Below, piece by piece: positions 1 to 11,976 of a DNA stretch of 64,000 nucleotides. Where the stretch lies: assembly GCA_024180945.1 (NCBI GenBank), contig JAKSGN010000043.1, positions 682,001-746,000 on the forward strand, given 5' to 3'. Position numbers and translations under genes: made by a program. The stretch comes from Macrophomina tecta. Its lineage: Eukaryota > Ascomycota > Dothideomycetes > Botryosphaeriales > Botryosphaeriaceae. Numbering within the stretch: position 1 is the first letter of the stretch; each line of letters opens with the position of its first letter. Below the pieces are notes generated by a model that saw only the letters and a program-made list of their open reading frames with translations, was not told the DNA's origin and did no database searches.

Positions 1-1940
1 CTCCTTAGGAGCCCGACGTGACCAACGCCCGCCGCCAGTGCCAATCCGAAGGCGCCCGCCCTGCAAAATCTAAATCTGCGTCTCCTCCCCGTCGAGCAGA
101 ATCGCGCCTTCGCTATCAACCACATCCACGCAAGCCCAGCGCCGATGTGACATCTTCGAAGGACTATACAAGAGATGGTGCGGCTATGTCGGGGGGGTGC
201 TGGGACAGAAGGATGGCAGCGGGTAGAGCGACGCTGTCCTGGCAATGTGGGAGCTGACAGAACAGTAACACCGAAGGGGCGCTCTGTCTTTCGCTTCGAG
301 AGTCTGCTCGTGGCGAAAGGTAAGTATTCGGTCTTTGAACTGCATGGCTCGCAGTCCGAGAAAAGAGCACCGGACAAGGCCAACAAGACGTTCAAGCAGC
401 CACATTATGCCCGCTTTTCGGCAATCCTAACATTCAAATACATGCTATACGTCCGATAGACCCACCGGAACGGGTAGCATCTCTACTAATTCTGTCATAG
501 GGGCACGAACCATGGCCCTGCCAATCAACAGCTGCGCAGCGCCTGATATTTGTGTTATGGCTACGGTTGCTCAAGTTGCTGGTACTGACCGCTGGCAACA
601 GGACCCCCAAGTGGGGCTGCAGAAATACCAAGTCTAAGCTTTGATGGAGGGGTCTATGACTCTAGCACGCGTACCCTATCGGTCTGAACATGGTGGGCCC
701 GGTAAGGCCATCCAAGTCAGTAAATGGGCGCACTCGGATGTGTGGAAAGCACTTCAAAATGAGCACATGCGGACTTTCCCGTTGTGAGGTCTCGGCAGAA
801 CTAATGAGATGAGTTGTTTCACAACCATTGGGTCCTCGACTCCAATATTCACCCCTCTGCCAACATGTTGGCAGCCTTTGAATGACTAGCCCTCCGAAGT
901 AAATGCAAGGGAGCAGGGCCAGCGTTTTGAAAGGGCAACTGGCAATCGAAGAAACGTATAGATCATGAACTAATCTCGCTAGCAACACATCCAAGCATGC
1001 GACCTCCGTTTCCAGCTCTTCGGGCAACGAGCTACATAGCCTGAATGCCTGCTTCTTCAAACAACATTTGTCAGGGGGAATATCTGAAACTATCTCGACC
1101 GGATATTCCCGGCCTTATCCAACGTTCACGCGAGCATTCCCGCAACCAGTAGCACCGCTCCCTGAGCGCCACCTGCCCCTGCTTTGTATCTACCTGAGTT
1201 TCCTGTGGGCATGTAATAGGTGGTCGAAAGCAAACTACATATTTTATCCCGCCGGACCGAAACCCCGTCGGCATTCCTAAGAGTCTTTCTCCAACAACAG
1301 GGGTGTTTCCACCGGTCGGCCATACACGACTCCTACTTCTGCAAACACCGTCGCTCGTATGTCTCGAGGAATATTACCCGTGCGCTGGATGCGTTAGCCT
1401 TTGCGCGATCAGGTCTTGATCAGGTATCTGTCCTGATCCCCCTGCCCTAAGCCGCTTAGCTTTGCTGCAAGCATATTGTTCTACCAACATACCCAACCCC
1501 GATAGCTGACTATCGGCGCCGAGAGTGGCAGAGCAAATGTGTATTTGTGTCTGCACTATATTTTGGCGGTCTATGAATAGGAAAATGGAGGCCATTTGAC
1601 TGCTCTAAAGATGGCCGCCACCCGCTTCGGGAAGAACGACGTCGCCTGTGAGCCTGCCCTTAAACCGCATCCCTTTTCTCATCATGCCAATATTTTCGGA
1701 GAACTACAAGTGTGGAAGCTAAATACAGACTGTTATCGATAAGAATGCAGGCGGCCATTCGACGGCGCGGAATAGTTCTGCGAGATACCTGGTTTGAGCA
1801 TCATTAATTTCATCATAGGAAGACATAACTGTGCACATATGATCCATATGGCTAACCGTCGCCCAAGTTCTCAGTCTCATCCAATCTGACATGCTCCTTC
1901 AACCTAACATCAACGCTTCACAAAGACAAGGCCAACCGCC
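1..1940. other. Gene-poor stretch, no gene recognised
   Basis: The first ~1.9 kb has only short ORFs in all frames. The first ~250 bases are more C-rich and could be the end of a gene cut by the window edge, but no frame supports that clearly. A 132-codon minus-strand ORF at 662-1060 has protein-like composition (a leucine-rich stretch followed by cysteines) but matches no family I recognise and has no flanking exons. I make no gene call here. Confidence 0.5.
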
Positions 1941-3080
1941 TTACCCGCTCTCCCTCCTCCTCCCAATCGCATCCCCCGGCAACTCCGCCGGCATCATGGG
2001 ACTCACACTACTCATAGGACTTATCGACGACAGCGGCTCCGAATGGCTCTGGCTCGCCGTCCTCGCCGGACTGATGGGCGAATACACCGTCCCTGCACTG
2101 CTACTCTCCGTCGTTGCATTCGACCCGCCGCGCTGCACCATCCCGCCTGCGGCCACGGGCTTGCGGTTCATGTTGACGTAGTTGATACTCCTTCCATTCA
2201 CGCCGCCGCCCGCCGACACGCCCGCCCCGTTGAGCTCCTTGCCCAACAGCTCCTGCGGCATCATCGGCTGCCCCTCGGCGACGGTGCTCATCCCGCCCAC
2301 GCTGCCGCCGCGGGTGTACATCTGCTGGGCCTCGAAGGCGCGCTGCTGCTCGAACGGGTCGCCCGCGGCCAGCTCCTGGTAGTTGACCGCGGTCGGCATC
2401 TCGGGCACGTCGGGGCCCGTTTCCAGCTCCGCCGGCCCCGCGTTGCGCTGCTGCTGCTGCTGCGCGAGCATCGCCTTCTCGGCGTCGTCGTGGCTGCCGC
2501 GCGCGGCGCTGTCGAGCGACTTGGGCGCGGCCGGCGAGCCTCCTCTCCTGAAGAAGCCGAAGAACCCGCCGCGGGATGACGAGGACGAAGCGGCGCCCAC
2601 CACCCGCCGCCGCCGCCGCCGCCCCATCAGGTACGCGCCGCCGATCACGCCCACCAGCGCCAGCACGCCCAGCGGCACCGCCACGCCCACCGCCACCTTC
2701 GCGCCCTGCGACATTCCTCCCCCTCCTCCGCCGCCGCTGCCTCCTGCGGCGTCCGTGCCCGTGGCCGCATACGTGCCCGTTGCGGTGATGGTGCGCGTCT
2801 GCGCGGCCGTATCGGTGGCCGTGGCCAGCGTGACGGTCGTCGTCGAGCCGTCGGGCAGGACGGTCACGCCGACGGTGCCGGCGGAGGCGCCGGGGATGGA
2901 GAGCGTGGTGGAGAAGTCGGGCGCCGTGATGGTGGTCGTTGCCGTGGGAGCGGCGGTCGTGGTTGCTGCGGCTCCCGAGGTGGTGGATGAGGATGTGGTC
3001 GAGGTCGTCAGGTCGTCGCCGTCGTCATCGTCGTCGTCGCCCGGGCCTGGCGCGGGCGGGTTCCGGGTCGTTGTTGCCAT
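1941..3080 (-). CDS. Mid2-like single-pass membrane protein
   Basis: Intronless 379-residue ORF. Residues 1-120 are Thr/Ser/Ala/Gly-rich with an acidic run (DDDDDD at 15-20) and a glycine run, consistent with an O-glycosylated extracellular stalk. One hydrophobic helix follows at about 129-151, then a stop-transfer run RRRRRR (154-159) and a low-complexity cytoplasmic tail with Ser, Gln and Gly stretches. This layout is that of fungal Mid2/Wsc-type wall-stress sensors and other 'mid2 domain' proteins, which couple the cell wall to signalling at the plasma membrane. There is no obvious N-terminal signal peptide, so either the helix is a signal anchor or an upstream exon is missing. The sensor role is inferred from layout only. 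Antisense ORFs of 178 and 240 codons over this gene are shadows of its repetitive GC-rich codons. Confidence 0.7.
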   Translation of the reverse strand: MATTTRNPPAPGPGDDDDDDGDDLTTSTTSSSTTSGAAATTTAAPTATTTITAPDFSTTLSIPGASAGTVGVTVLPDGSTTTVTLATATDTAAQTRTITATGTYAATGTDAAGGSGGGGGGGMSQGAKVAVGVAVPLGVLALVGVIGGAYLMGRRRRRRVVGAASSSSSRGGFFGFFRRGGSPAAPKSLDSAARGSHDDAEKAMLAQQQQQRNAGPAELETGPDVPEMPTAVNYQELAAGDPFEQQRAFEAQQMYTRGGSVGGMSTVAEGQPMMPQELLGKELNGAGVSAGGGVNGRSINYVNMNRKPVAAGGMVQRGGSNATTESSSAGTVYSPISPARTASQSHSEPLSSISPMSSVSPMMPAELPGDAIGRRRESG

Positions 3081-5342
3081 TGGTATCGTGGGAGGCTGGA
3101 GGTAGCGGCAGTGAGTGCTTGGCGACGCGTTCCAGTGTCTTTCAGCCCGGGCTTCAACGGGGGTGGCGGGCGGTTGTGGGGAGCAATGAGGTTCCGAGGT
3201 GCCTCTCGACTGCGCCGGGCAGGAATGGCCTGGGGATTCTCCGGCTTTTGGCTCCTAGTTTCGACAAGAGGCTTGCGGCTGTTCGAGCGAGCGGATGGAG
3301 TCGGAGGTATGATGCTGTCGATCCGCTCCCTGGCTTTTGGAGATGGTCCGGGAACAGGGACAAGAGCAGTCTTGAACTTTTGGGGGAAGCTCGTGCTAAT
3401 AACGCACGATAGCAAAAGACGGTGATCGGAATAGGTGTTCGGGGGGCCTTTGAAGGGAAGTCACTTCCCGGCCGATCTGCCCAGCTTCACTGCCCATCTT
3501 TGCCAATTTGCATTCCACCTGCTTGGTTGCTTTGCTGCTTGCTCTTCCCTCCCCCGTCATTGCCGACGAACCCCGCGTAGCTGTGCAGCAGCCGGAGGGC
3601 TGTGCAGAAACGGGACAAGTTCTCTGCGACGACTCCAAGGTGCAGCGCCAGGGAAATGCCACGGAGATACAAGAAGCTAGAGCAGGGATGGGCCTGATGG
3701 TGAAACTCACGCCAAGATGGGCAATTGGCACTGCTTCTGCTCACCAGATGAGGCCTGATTCGTCCGCTCGTCGTGTTTGGGAGATATTCCCCGGCCCGTA
3801 CAGATTGCACACGGAGCGTATCTGGCAGTGATCGCTGCCGGCCTGCGGAAGCGGAACAGCGAGTGCGTTGTGTGGCCTGAGGGAGGTTGACTCGGCCTAC
3901 CCCGCCCCCCGGCGAATCACATCCAGCCTGGCCCTGGCTTACGTCGATGCTAAGCCCCAATCTCTCCGCATCTCAGCATCATCTTGCATTTAGAGTTGTC
4001 TGCCAAGCTGGTCGGTCAGGCTTCGAGCCTTGCCGATTGATAGAGATGGGGATCGGGTACGAAGTGTGTGCTGCCAGTGGCCTGATTGGGTTGCCATGCC
4101 ACTGCCCTTACGCGTGTTCTCTGCTCTCATTCGAGGCCGTCGCATGGTGCACTGTGTCTTTACCCACTCGATTCATCTTTTTTTATCTTTTCGCTGTCAC
4201 GGGTCGACCTCTGAGGCTGTGAGGCATTGCTGTCGCTGCTGCTGCCACGAGATCAGACAGTGAACCATCCGCCCCATGTTTGCGTCAACAGCTCACTGTC
4301 GCACCCGTTGACACGCGCGCAATGGCCCTTCGGTGCTGCGTGCCGATGTCATAGATACTTTGTTGCGCGGTGAATCGTTCCGGAATGCATTCGTCCGAAG
4401 TCCGGGCAATTTTGGTCACATGTGGGGTGGGGTTTCTTTTTTTTTTTTTTTTTTTTTTTGCGCTTCTGCACCTCGGGCTTCAAAGTAGAAGCGAACCCTC
4501 GCCAGATGGTGGCAATGTGGCTATGCGTCCAACTTGAGCGCCGGTGCCTCGTTTCGGTTTTTCGGGGGGGGTTCTATTGCCAACTTCCCGCGAGCATGTT
4601 AGCAGAGTCTGGAGTCCGCTGAGCAGGGCGAAGCCGGATGTCCGGCGGACCAACCTTGAGTGAGTGGCAGAAGCACGGCGAAGGAAGAGAGACAAGAAAC
4701 CTGCGTGACAGATGGGGGGTTGGCAGTCGAAATAAAGGCTTGTCGCCAATCCAGGCGTGCGCCCTTATATGCCAATAGCCTATGCGGAAAGGAGTCGCGT
4801 GTCTGATTCACGGGTTGTGATTGGTGAGTGCTGCCGTGGCTGACCGGCGAAGGAAGTAGTTTATCCCAGCGCCGGCACGCCCACAACACTGCCATGTTGC
4901 AATAAATGCTACTTCTCAAGAGGCTGGCACTGGAAGCCCTTGTTCACAGAATAAAAGTTGCGATGGGACGCCAAGTTACTGCGATCCCCGATATTCCGAA
5001 TTGGACTCGGACGAAAGGCAAGCAACGCGGGCATGAAAATAAGGAGTATCAAAAAACTTGGAGAATTCCGGCGATGCCGAATAATGGAACTCATAGGTCT
5101 ATGTGCGCTCTCATCCACAACATTGTAGCTCGATAGCCACCTTGGCCTTCTCCTGCACTCTCCTGCTCTCATTCACTCTCAATTCCCCGCCCAAACACGC
5201 TTTCTTGTTCAGCTACTGCAGGCTCCTACAGAACTGAGCCAGTAGTATCCTCCATTCCGTGAGCCTCAGCCATGCGAATATTAATTGGAATGGTGCCAAG
5301 GTACACTGCCCGTCTCTTGGCTCCGCCACTTTCCGGCGCCTC
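3081..5342. other. Intergenic, no gene recognised
   Basis: Upstream region of the Mid2-like gene and downstream flank of the NLR. Only short overlapping ORFs without family features are seen. It contains a homopolymer of 23 T at 4437-4459. No RNA gene is visible. Confidence 0.55.
4437..4459. repeat. Poly(T) tract, 23 nt
   Basis: Uninterrupted run of T in intergenic DNA. It may be a promoter-type nucleosome-excluding tract or the tail of an old retroposed element; nothing adjacent distinguishes these. Confidence 0.9.
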
Positions 5343-8300
5343 TCACGCCATAACCCAAGCACCGCTAGTATCCGGGAAAGAGAACCGGTAGCCATGTTCC
5401 CAATAGCGGCCTTTTCGTGCGTCATTGGCCTTGATTCTCTTTGGCTTTCTGACGGATTGGAGTGGGAGATTCATCGGTACCCACGCACCGTTGGGTGAAG
5501 GGAAAGAGAACTGCCCGCCATGTTCCCAAAACCAGGCTGCATGCTCCCTGCCGTCTCTGATGACCATACAAGGCTTCGCTCCGTTTTCGGCGAGAATCCG
5601 GAGTGTCTTAACATGGCCTTGCTTGAACGCAGCCTGGTATGGTGTCCCGAAGAGGCCTCCGGGAAGATTGACGTCCGCGCCGTACTCGATAAGGACCTCG
5701 ACGTTCTCATCTGCCCCGCAAAACGCTGCAATATAGAGCGGCGTGCCTCTATGGAGAAGGCTGAATAAGTCAATAACCCCAAACATGCGCTCCGCCGGTC
5801 TCTCTGAGAGCAGAATGCGCAATGCTTTGCCGGCTGGGATGTTGCTCCGGTGGGAGATTGCTGAGCTATGCAAAAGCGAGGTTTGGAACGCGTCGCAGCC
5901 GCTCCGTAGCAGCAGCTCAATGCAGTCCTCGTTGCGAGCTACCATCAGCGGAGACACGCCATTGTTCGTAGTGACTGTTGCGTCGCAGCCGTTGTTTAGG
6001 AGGTAGGCTAGCATGTCGTAATTGCCGTCTTCCGCAGCCATGTAGAGTATCGAGATGCCTGTATAACCCGTCGAGTGCAAACTTGCACCCAGTTTATGCA
6101 GTGTCTTCACGCAATCCCACCGCGATTTGAACGCTGCGCAAAAGATGGGCGTTTCTTCCATGTGTGTGCGGGCATCAACATCGGCCCCTTCCGCCACCAG
6201 TCGTTCTGCTGCTGTCTTCCAGCCTCTTCTGCTGACGATGTGTAGAGCAGTGTCAAAGAAGCCGTTCAGGCGCTAGTTCGGGTTCACTCCAGCAGAGAGA
6301 AGATTCAAGAGATTCATCTCCGTATCTTGGGTGCAAGCCTGGAGTAACTGCATGCTGTTAAGCTCTCTTTGCGTCAGTGTCTGCAGACCCGTCTCGCGGT
6401 GGCATTTCCTACGGATGCTTGATCGAATGCATTCCGCTATGTCACGACGTCCCTTCTTGAGCGCTTCCATCTCCATCTTCGGGGGAATTTCGACATCCCT
6501 GTCGAGAAGGAGCCGCACAGTACGAAGATAGCCATTTCGCGTCGCGATCTCCAGGGGTGTTCCGGCTTTTGAGGGTTTAGATGCCAGCTCTTCGTTGACG
6601 GTCAGTAAGTAATTGCAGACCTCGGAACGGTTGAACTGGCACGCGACGTGAAAGGCTGTGCATCCATCTAGCCTCGATTTCAAAACATCCGCACCGGCAT
6701 TGACCAGAGTCCTGCAGTTTTCAACATGTCCGCAGTATGCTGCGACAAATAGTGCCGTGTGCCCCTCGTCAGTTTCTTGATCAATGTCACGAGGCCTGCG
6801 TTCTGGCCGGAGGAGCCATCTCAGTGTTGCTGGCCTGCTGTTCGCGGCTGCAATGTGAATTGCGCCCGGACGGCTGAGGCGGATGCGTTCCTTCAACTCG
6901 CCGTCGCGGAAGAAGTCGATATTGCCATACACCGATTGCTCATTGTAATCAAAGTCAGGCAAAGTTTCCACGAGTTGCTGCAACTGGTCATTTGCTCCAA
7001 GGACGGCATAATGGTGGAGTCGCATGCCCGTGTCTGACGATGCAAGGTATGGGTTCGCCCCAGAGTCGAGAAGGACTTGTACACACTCCTTGTTGCCACA
7101 ACGCGCTGCTTCAAGGATGGGTATGATCCGTTCTCCTTCCAAACCTCTTGGCTCATCGACTTTCGCTCCGTGTCGGACCAAGGCCTCCACAAAGGCGACA
7201 GCACCTGTACAGCAAGCGTGGTGCATGAGATCCAGGCCAGCGTTATCACGCGCATGGATGTTATCTCCGGCATTTTCGATCAGTCGCGCCACAAGCGAAG
7301 GGTTGGAGACGACTGAGACCGTCCGCATGATGGGTGTGCTGCCGAACTCGTCACGGACCGTTGATGTGGAAATATCGGAAAGGTATTTTGATATGAGTTC
7401 CTCGATCCCTTCCTTCTTTTTTGAGCAGATTTGGTGCAGAATAGACTCCTGGGAACTCAGTCGGGTTTCCAAGACGGGCCTATTTGTGCGTTCCATCAGG
7501 CAACGTAGGAACTCGACGTTCTCCTTGGCTGATGCCGCCGCCGTTTGGAGAGCTATGCATCCGCTACGGTCTTTGATCGTGAGATCCACCGGGTAAGTCA
7601 ATAGCAACTCGGACACCTGTTTGAAGGGGAATCCAGCACCGCAGTCTCCAATCCAGTGAAAAATAGTTCTCAGCTGGTTGTCCTGCCGATTCAGGCAGTC
7701 CACACTATCCGCGTTGATCAAAGCGCTAAGAACCGGCGGGAGCACCTCTGAGAGTAACGCTGATCTTCTCGGAGGTACTACGCGTGATGCAAAGCATTTG
7801 GCGAAAGATAGCAGTGGCGTACATCCGTATCTGTCTCTGACTATCAAGCTGGCCCGGATTTCCTTTCCGGCGCCGCAGACTGACCGCATTAGCTCAATGG
7901 CGAAATGCCCGGTCGCATCATCCGTTTTGGGATCTAATAGCCACTCTGAGAGCTGTAAAAGGAGCATATGGAGCGGCGTGCGTAGCTCTTCATCTACTGC
8001 ATGCAAAGCCGCCTCTCTGGTGGGGTTGAAGCGAGCATCTCCTAAGATAGCTTCCCAGATGATTTGGCAATGCTCAATAGGGACAGCGTCGAAAAGAACA
8101 TGTAAGGTGTTGCCGTTATGCCACGTCTTTCTACCCAGATTGGTTTCTTTCGGCAAAAATGTGTCAATGACAAGGTGGTGGAATTCCCAGCCCAGCTCCA
8201 ATGTCCCCAGTCCTCTTCTCAGTAAGAGGTGCAGTGGAGTTGCCCCATCATCTCTTGCTCGTGTCATATCCAAACCTCTTGCTTCCAACATCTGCAGGAT

Positions 8301-11300
8301 AGGCTTGCTGCTGGATAAGACCGCGAAGTGAACAGCCGTGTTCCCGGACTTCGACGGCTTTGCAAGGTCGAGAGATGGGTGTGCATCAAGGAAAATCTCC
8401 AGGATCTCAAGGGATCCCGCTCTGATAGCGCCCATCCAAGGCGTTTCTCCTGCGACATCTTCAGCCTCGATACTCTTCTGAGGGTCTTCAGAAAGCCTGA
8501 GAAACAAGTGAACGAGCCTGGTACGCTCATTGCGTGCTGCTATGTGCAATGGGGTCTGCCTCTGATACTCTTCTTGGTGAGCCACGTCAGCTCCTTCATC
8601 AATAAGGTATTCAGCAACATCGAGATGCCCATGCTGGGATATTCTGCATAAGATCACCGAGAAGAATTTCTTCCGTTCCAGTGCAGTGAGACCATGCAGT
8701 TTGGAAACAATTTGTTTCACCCTTCCGAGCTGACCAGTGATTGCAGCATCCATCACCATTTCCTGATATTCCCTTTCCAGATGAGATGGTATCGTCTCTG
8801 GTATCATGTGTCCGTTGATGACGTGCACGTCAACTTTGGCCAGCCCGTCAGCTCGGCGTACCAACAATCGATTCAACTCTGTGAGCGCAGATGCGGGATC
8901 TAACTGCTGCCCTGCCGTCATCTCCAGCAGAGTGCGGATGATAGATTCGGACCCGATTTCGTTGGCCATACGGATGACGCTTGCAGTGAGCGGGCATCCG
9001 GCGCTTAAGAGCGCCGCTAGCAGGTCTGGGTCATCGTTAAGGATCGCACCCTGCACTGCAAAAGCTGCGGACGAGTGATGCGCCACGTTCTCCTCCTCCA
9101 GTAGCCTCTTAACCGTCATGAGCCTTTGGTCAGGTCTTGGGAGCCCTTCGTCCCGTTTTATCCAAAGACTCCACCCGGCGGCGCATTCAAGGGGTGTTGA
9201 AAGGATGTCACAACCCAGGAGAGGATCGGCCTTTTGATTTATCAGGGCATCCACAACATCGTGAAGCCCACAGATACAAGCGAGATGAAGCGGAGTGATG
9301 TCGGCCATTGACGAAGAAAGTTTGGTGTCTGGACCCGTCATGATGTAGTTTGAAATCCAGGTATAGGCCCAAAGGATGAAGTTGCCCGTTTTGTGGCGTT
9401 GAAACAGGTGAGCCATAAGGGATGATACCGTCTCTGGTCGTCCCGAGCAGTTCCTCGCATGATACGTCCAGAAGAAGGCGGCGTAGTTGTAGAGATCGTA
9501 GTCCTTCTTGGCGGCTTTGAGCACTTCCGGGGTCTCCGTGTATGTTTGATTGAATTCTTCGAGAAGCAAATAAGTTAAACAGATGATTGTGACGTACTCA
9601 TTACTTTTGCCGTCGTCTAGTCGAAACCGCCCGAGAAGAGCGTCGTCCGGCTGGATGCTTCTGAGATACTCCTTAACGCTGAAGTGGCTGAAGACAAGGA
9701 ACCCGTTGTCATTTTTTATGAGACTACTGCAATGGCAGATGATTTTATCAACATCAACAGGATCATCAAAATATGTGTCACCTGGTTCAATTCCGACGGC
9801 ATGGGATATTTCGGAGAATGAAAGAGGGCGTGCCGCAAGAGCGATCCAGTGTAACGTCCGCTCCAGGTACTGCAGCGTGAGTCCACGTGCAGTTTCAGTC
9901 GCCCGTTGAAGGATGCGCTCATACGTCTGTGGAAGGTCCGGAGGAAGTCCTTTCAACGCTTTGCGTCTCTTGCCATAGGATGGGATGGATAAGAGATAGT
10001 CCAATTGGCACCTGGTTCATTAGAGAAGTTGATGAGATGGCATGGAATTACCTACTTGACCCATTGAAACCTGAACGATCCAGAGAATCAGCCTAAAGGC
10101 GTTACGATATCGCGACTTTCGCATAGACTTACATGCCATCTGAGTTGTCGACGAGGTGTTGCAAGATTTCCTCTTTGAGCGCAGAGTTCCTCGGACTGGA
10201 AATGCCAAAGCGTGCCTCCAGTTCGGCTGCGACGAACAGTCTGACGTCTGATTTGAGAGCCTTCACTTCAACACTGCCGAACTGCTTTAGACATTGCCGG
10301 ATATCCGGCTCGTCTCTGCTTACGAACAAAGCTTTGATGGTCCCGTTATCCGAGTCACACAGCTGCGACAAGGCTTGGACCGTTTGATCACGATTTATGA
10401 CACATTCATCGAGGCCATCGATCACAACTACCGTTTGGTCCACCTTGTTAGATAGATCCCAGATAAGCTCCAACAAAGATCGACTGTCAGTGGAGAATTT
10501 TCCGAAACTCGTGTGCCGCTCATAAAACGCTTCAAGTTCCCCAAAGGCATCTGCGTTCTGCATGGCAAGTTGTCTGGCGATAGACCCAAGGATGCTACGG
10601 GCATCTTGAGTAGCAGGGTTGTCATGCTCGCAGAAGAAGAAGGCTGTTGACAGATTTGGTGACTGGAGCTGCTGGACAAATTCGATGATTGTTGAGCTCA
10701 AGACGGACTTCCCAGCTCCTGGTATGCCGTATAGCCATAGGCTTGCGTTGTACTGAGATAGGAAATCCTGGAAATACGGGCTTTCCAGAAACCAGGTACC
10801 AGTGCCCTTTTGGCGTACCCCAATGTATTTCTCGAGAGCTTCCTGCGGTTCGGCCCCACTAAGATCTCTCATCATTTTGCCCTGCTTCTCACTCAGGAAG
10901 CGCCTAGTCTCCCTCGCTTGAGTCGCGTGAATCTCAACCTGAGCATTCTTGATCTCGTCAAGGCGGTGGGAGACTCTCGTCTGAGTCTTGAGAACTTCGA
11001 TAAGCGCGTGCATCGAGTCTTTCGACATGGCAAGTGAGAGTGTGGATTTGTGGTGCTCCAGGTCATCGCAAAGCCTTGCAACCTCCTCTCTGTCGAAATA
11101 CCAGCGGGTTGCTTGCTTCACTCGCCGCCACTGGTCATGCGGCCTGTCTTGAGACAAGTGTGTTGATTTGCCATGCCCACCCATCATACCGGCTTGGAGA
11201 TCTAAATTGTGCTTGGCGAGCAGAGTTCGGATCGCTTCGAAGGTGCCGTTGCAGGAGAATACGAGATCACCTGGCGTTGAGTCTTTGAGCTGCAGGTCAC

Positions 11301-11490
11301 TCATCTGTTCCATCACAAGGCTGGCTCCTTGCAACACCGAATACAGGGACACAACGCTGTTGTAAAGGCCGTGCAATTCACCCTCGGCTCCCTTGAGTAC
11401 ACTCCTGGCTTCGTTGATCCCCTTGGCGATATCTCGTGCAAGCAGTGCCAGGCCAGCGACGCTGGCGGCGATGGAGAGTGGATCTGTCAT
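5343..11490 (-). CDS. NACHT-ankyrin NLR (STAND) protein, in-frame TAG near the 3' end
   Basis: Large fungal NOD-like receptor of the NACHT-ankyrin class, a presumed cytosolic sensor in non-self recognition. Model: exon 1 11490-10133, microexon 10070-10056, exon 3 10011-6273 ending in TAG; 1703 residues. Residues 1-200 are a helical N-terminal effector/adaptor-type region starting MTDPLSIAASVAGLAL, a beginning common to fungal NLRs. The NACHT has Walker A GIPGAGKS (255-262), Walker B VVVIDGLDEC (354-363) and an SRDEPD sensor motif near 391. The junction reads DGMFQWVKCQLDYL, the conserved NACHT exit. A long ankyrin array follows. The TAG at 6275-6273 falls inside an ankyrin repeat. The same frame continues without a stop to 5343, giving about 310 more residues that complete that repeat, add several more and end in a duplicated WEHG motif. 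I therefore annotate the whole span. It may be a recent nonsense allele, a polymorphism or a sequencing error. Confidence 0.85.
5346..5534 (-). repeat. Duplicated C-terminal WEHG...GAWV motif of the NLR
   Basis: Past the TAG the frame ends in two copies of a 21-residue motif (5472-5534 and 5346-5408) 42 residues apart. The pattern is [F/Y]-W-E-H-G-x-x-F-S-F-P-x-x-x-G-A-W-V, separated by a basic spacer containing KPKRIK. It is aromatic and glycine-rich and is clearly not an ankyrin repeat. Its function is unknown to me. Confidence 0.85.
6273..6275 (-). other. In-frame TAG interrupting the NLR ankyrin array
   Basis: Minus-strand codons read V-N-P-N-TAG-R-L-N-G-F-F-D-T-A-L-H, with the ankyrin TALH signature directly after the stop in the same frame. 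No intron of normal length with GT-AG borders would remove the codon. CAG to TAG is the simplest one-step origin, but the ancestral codon cannot be read from this sequence. Confidence 0.85.
10056..10070 (-). other. 15-nt microexon of the NLR gene
   Basis: The minus strand reads a GTAAGT donor after 10133, a TTCAG acceptor before 10070, 15 coding bases, then a GTAGGT donor at 10055 and an acceptor CAG ending at 10012. The 62-nt and 44-nt introns leave phase-consistent junctions and restore FQWVK between DGM and CQLD, which NACHT proteins conserve. Skipping the microexon also keeps frame (15 nt) but deletes those residues. Confidence 0.8.
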
Positions 11491-11976
11491 AGTGCTTGCA
11501 GGCGTTGTCGAGGAGTCGAGCGCTCATTGAGCACAATTTAGGCTCGTTAATTTCCCACGACAGCTGTTAATAATGAACGCTCCGATGGCCAAGCGTATTT
11601 CCCGTTGGCTGGCGATGTGAAAGGTTGGCGTGAGTGCGAGTTGCCAGGAATTATTGTTTTGCGACCGCTCAGCCTCAGTTCTTATGTTGTAAGGTTGCAG
11701 CCTTCGAAGGATGGGAGGTGGCCAATAGGATGTCGGAGTCCATCACGCATGTCAGATGTGGCACGCGCTGTCATTGGCCGAGGCTTTCAGCCCCCATGTT
11801 GCATTGAACATGGATCTGCACACCGCGAGGGGATAGATACAGAGACTCTGGATGCTTGAACACCACATGGAATACCCCAGACGTGTGTGCTCAAATACCA
11901 TTCGCCAAGCACAACTTGTACATATCTTCGCCTCTTTATCTATTTATTGAGTGCTGCATAAAAGAATAGCGAACCA
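11491..11976. other. NLR promoter and downstream flank of ankyrin gene
   Basis: A 486-base spacer between two co-oriented minus-strand genes. It should hold the NLR promoter and the 3' end of the ankyrin gene. No specific element is recognised. Confidence 0.5.

Noticed and set aside
2043..3105. Long plus-strand ORFs opposite the Mid2-like gene
   Set aside because: They mirror the GC-rich repetitive codons of the minus-strand gene, with Arg/His/Pro-rich nonsense composition and no domain.
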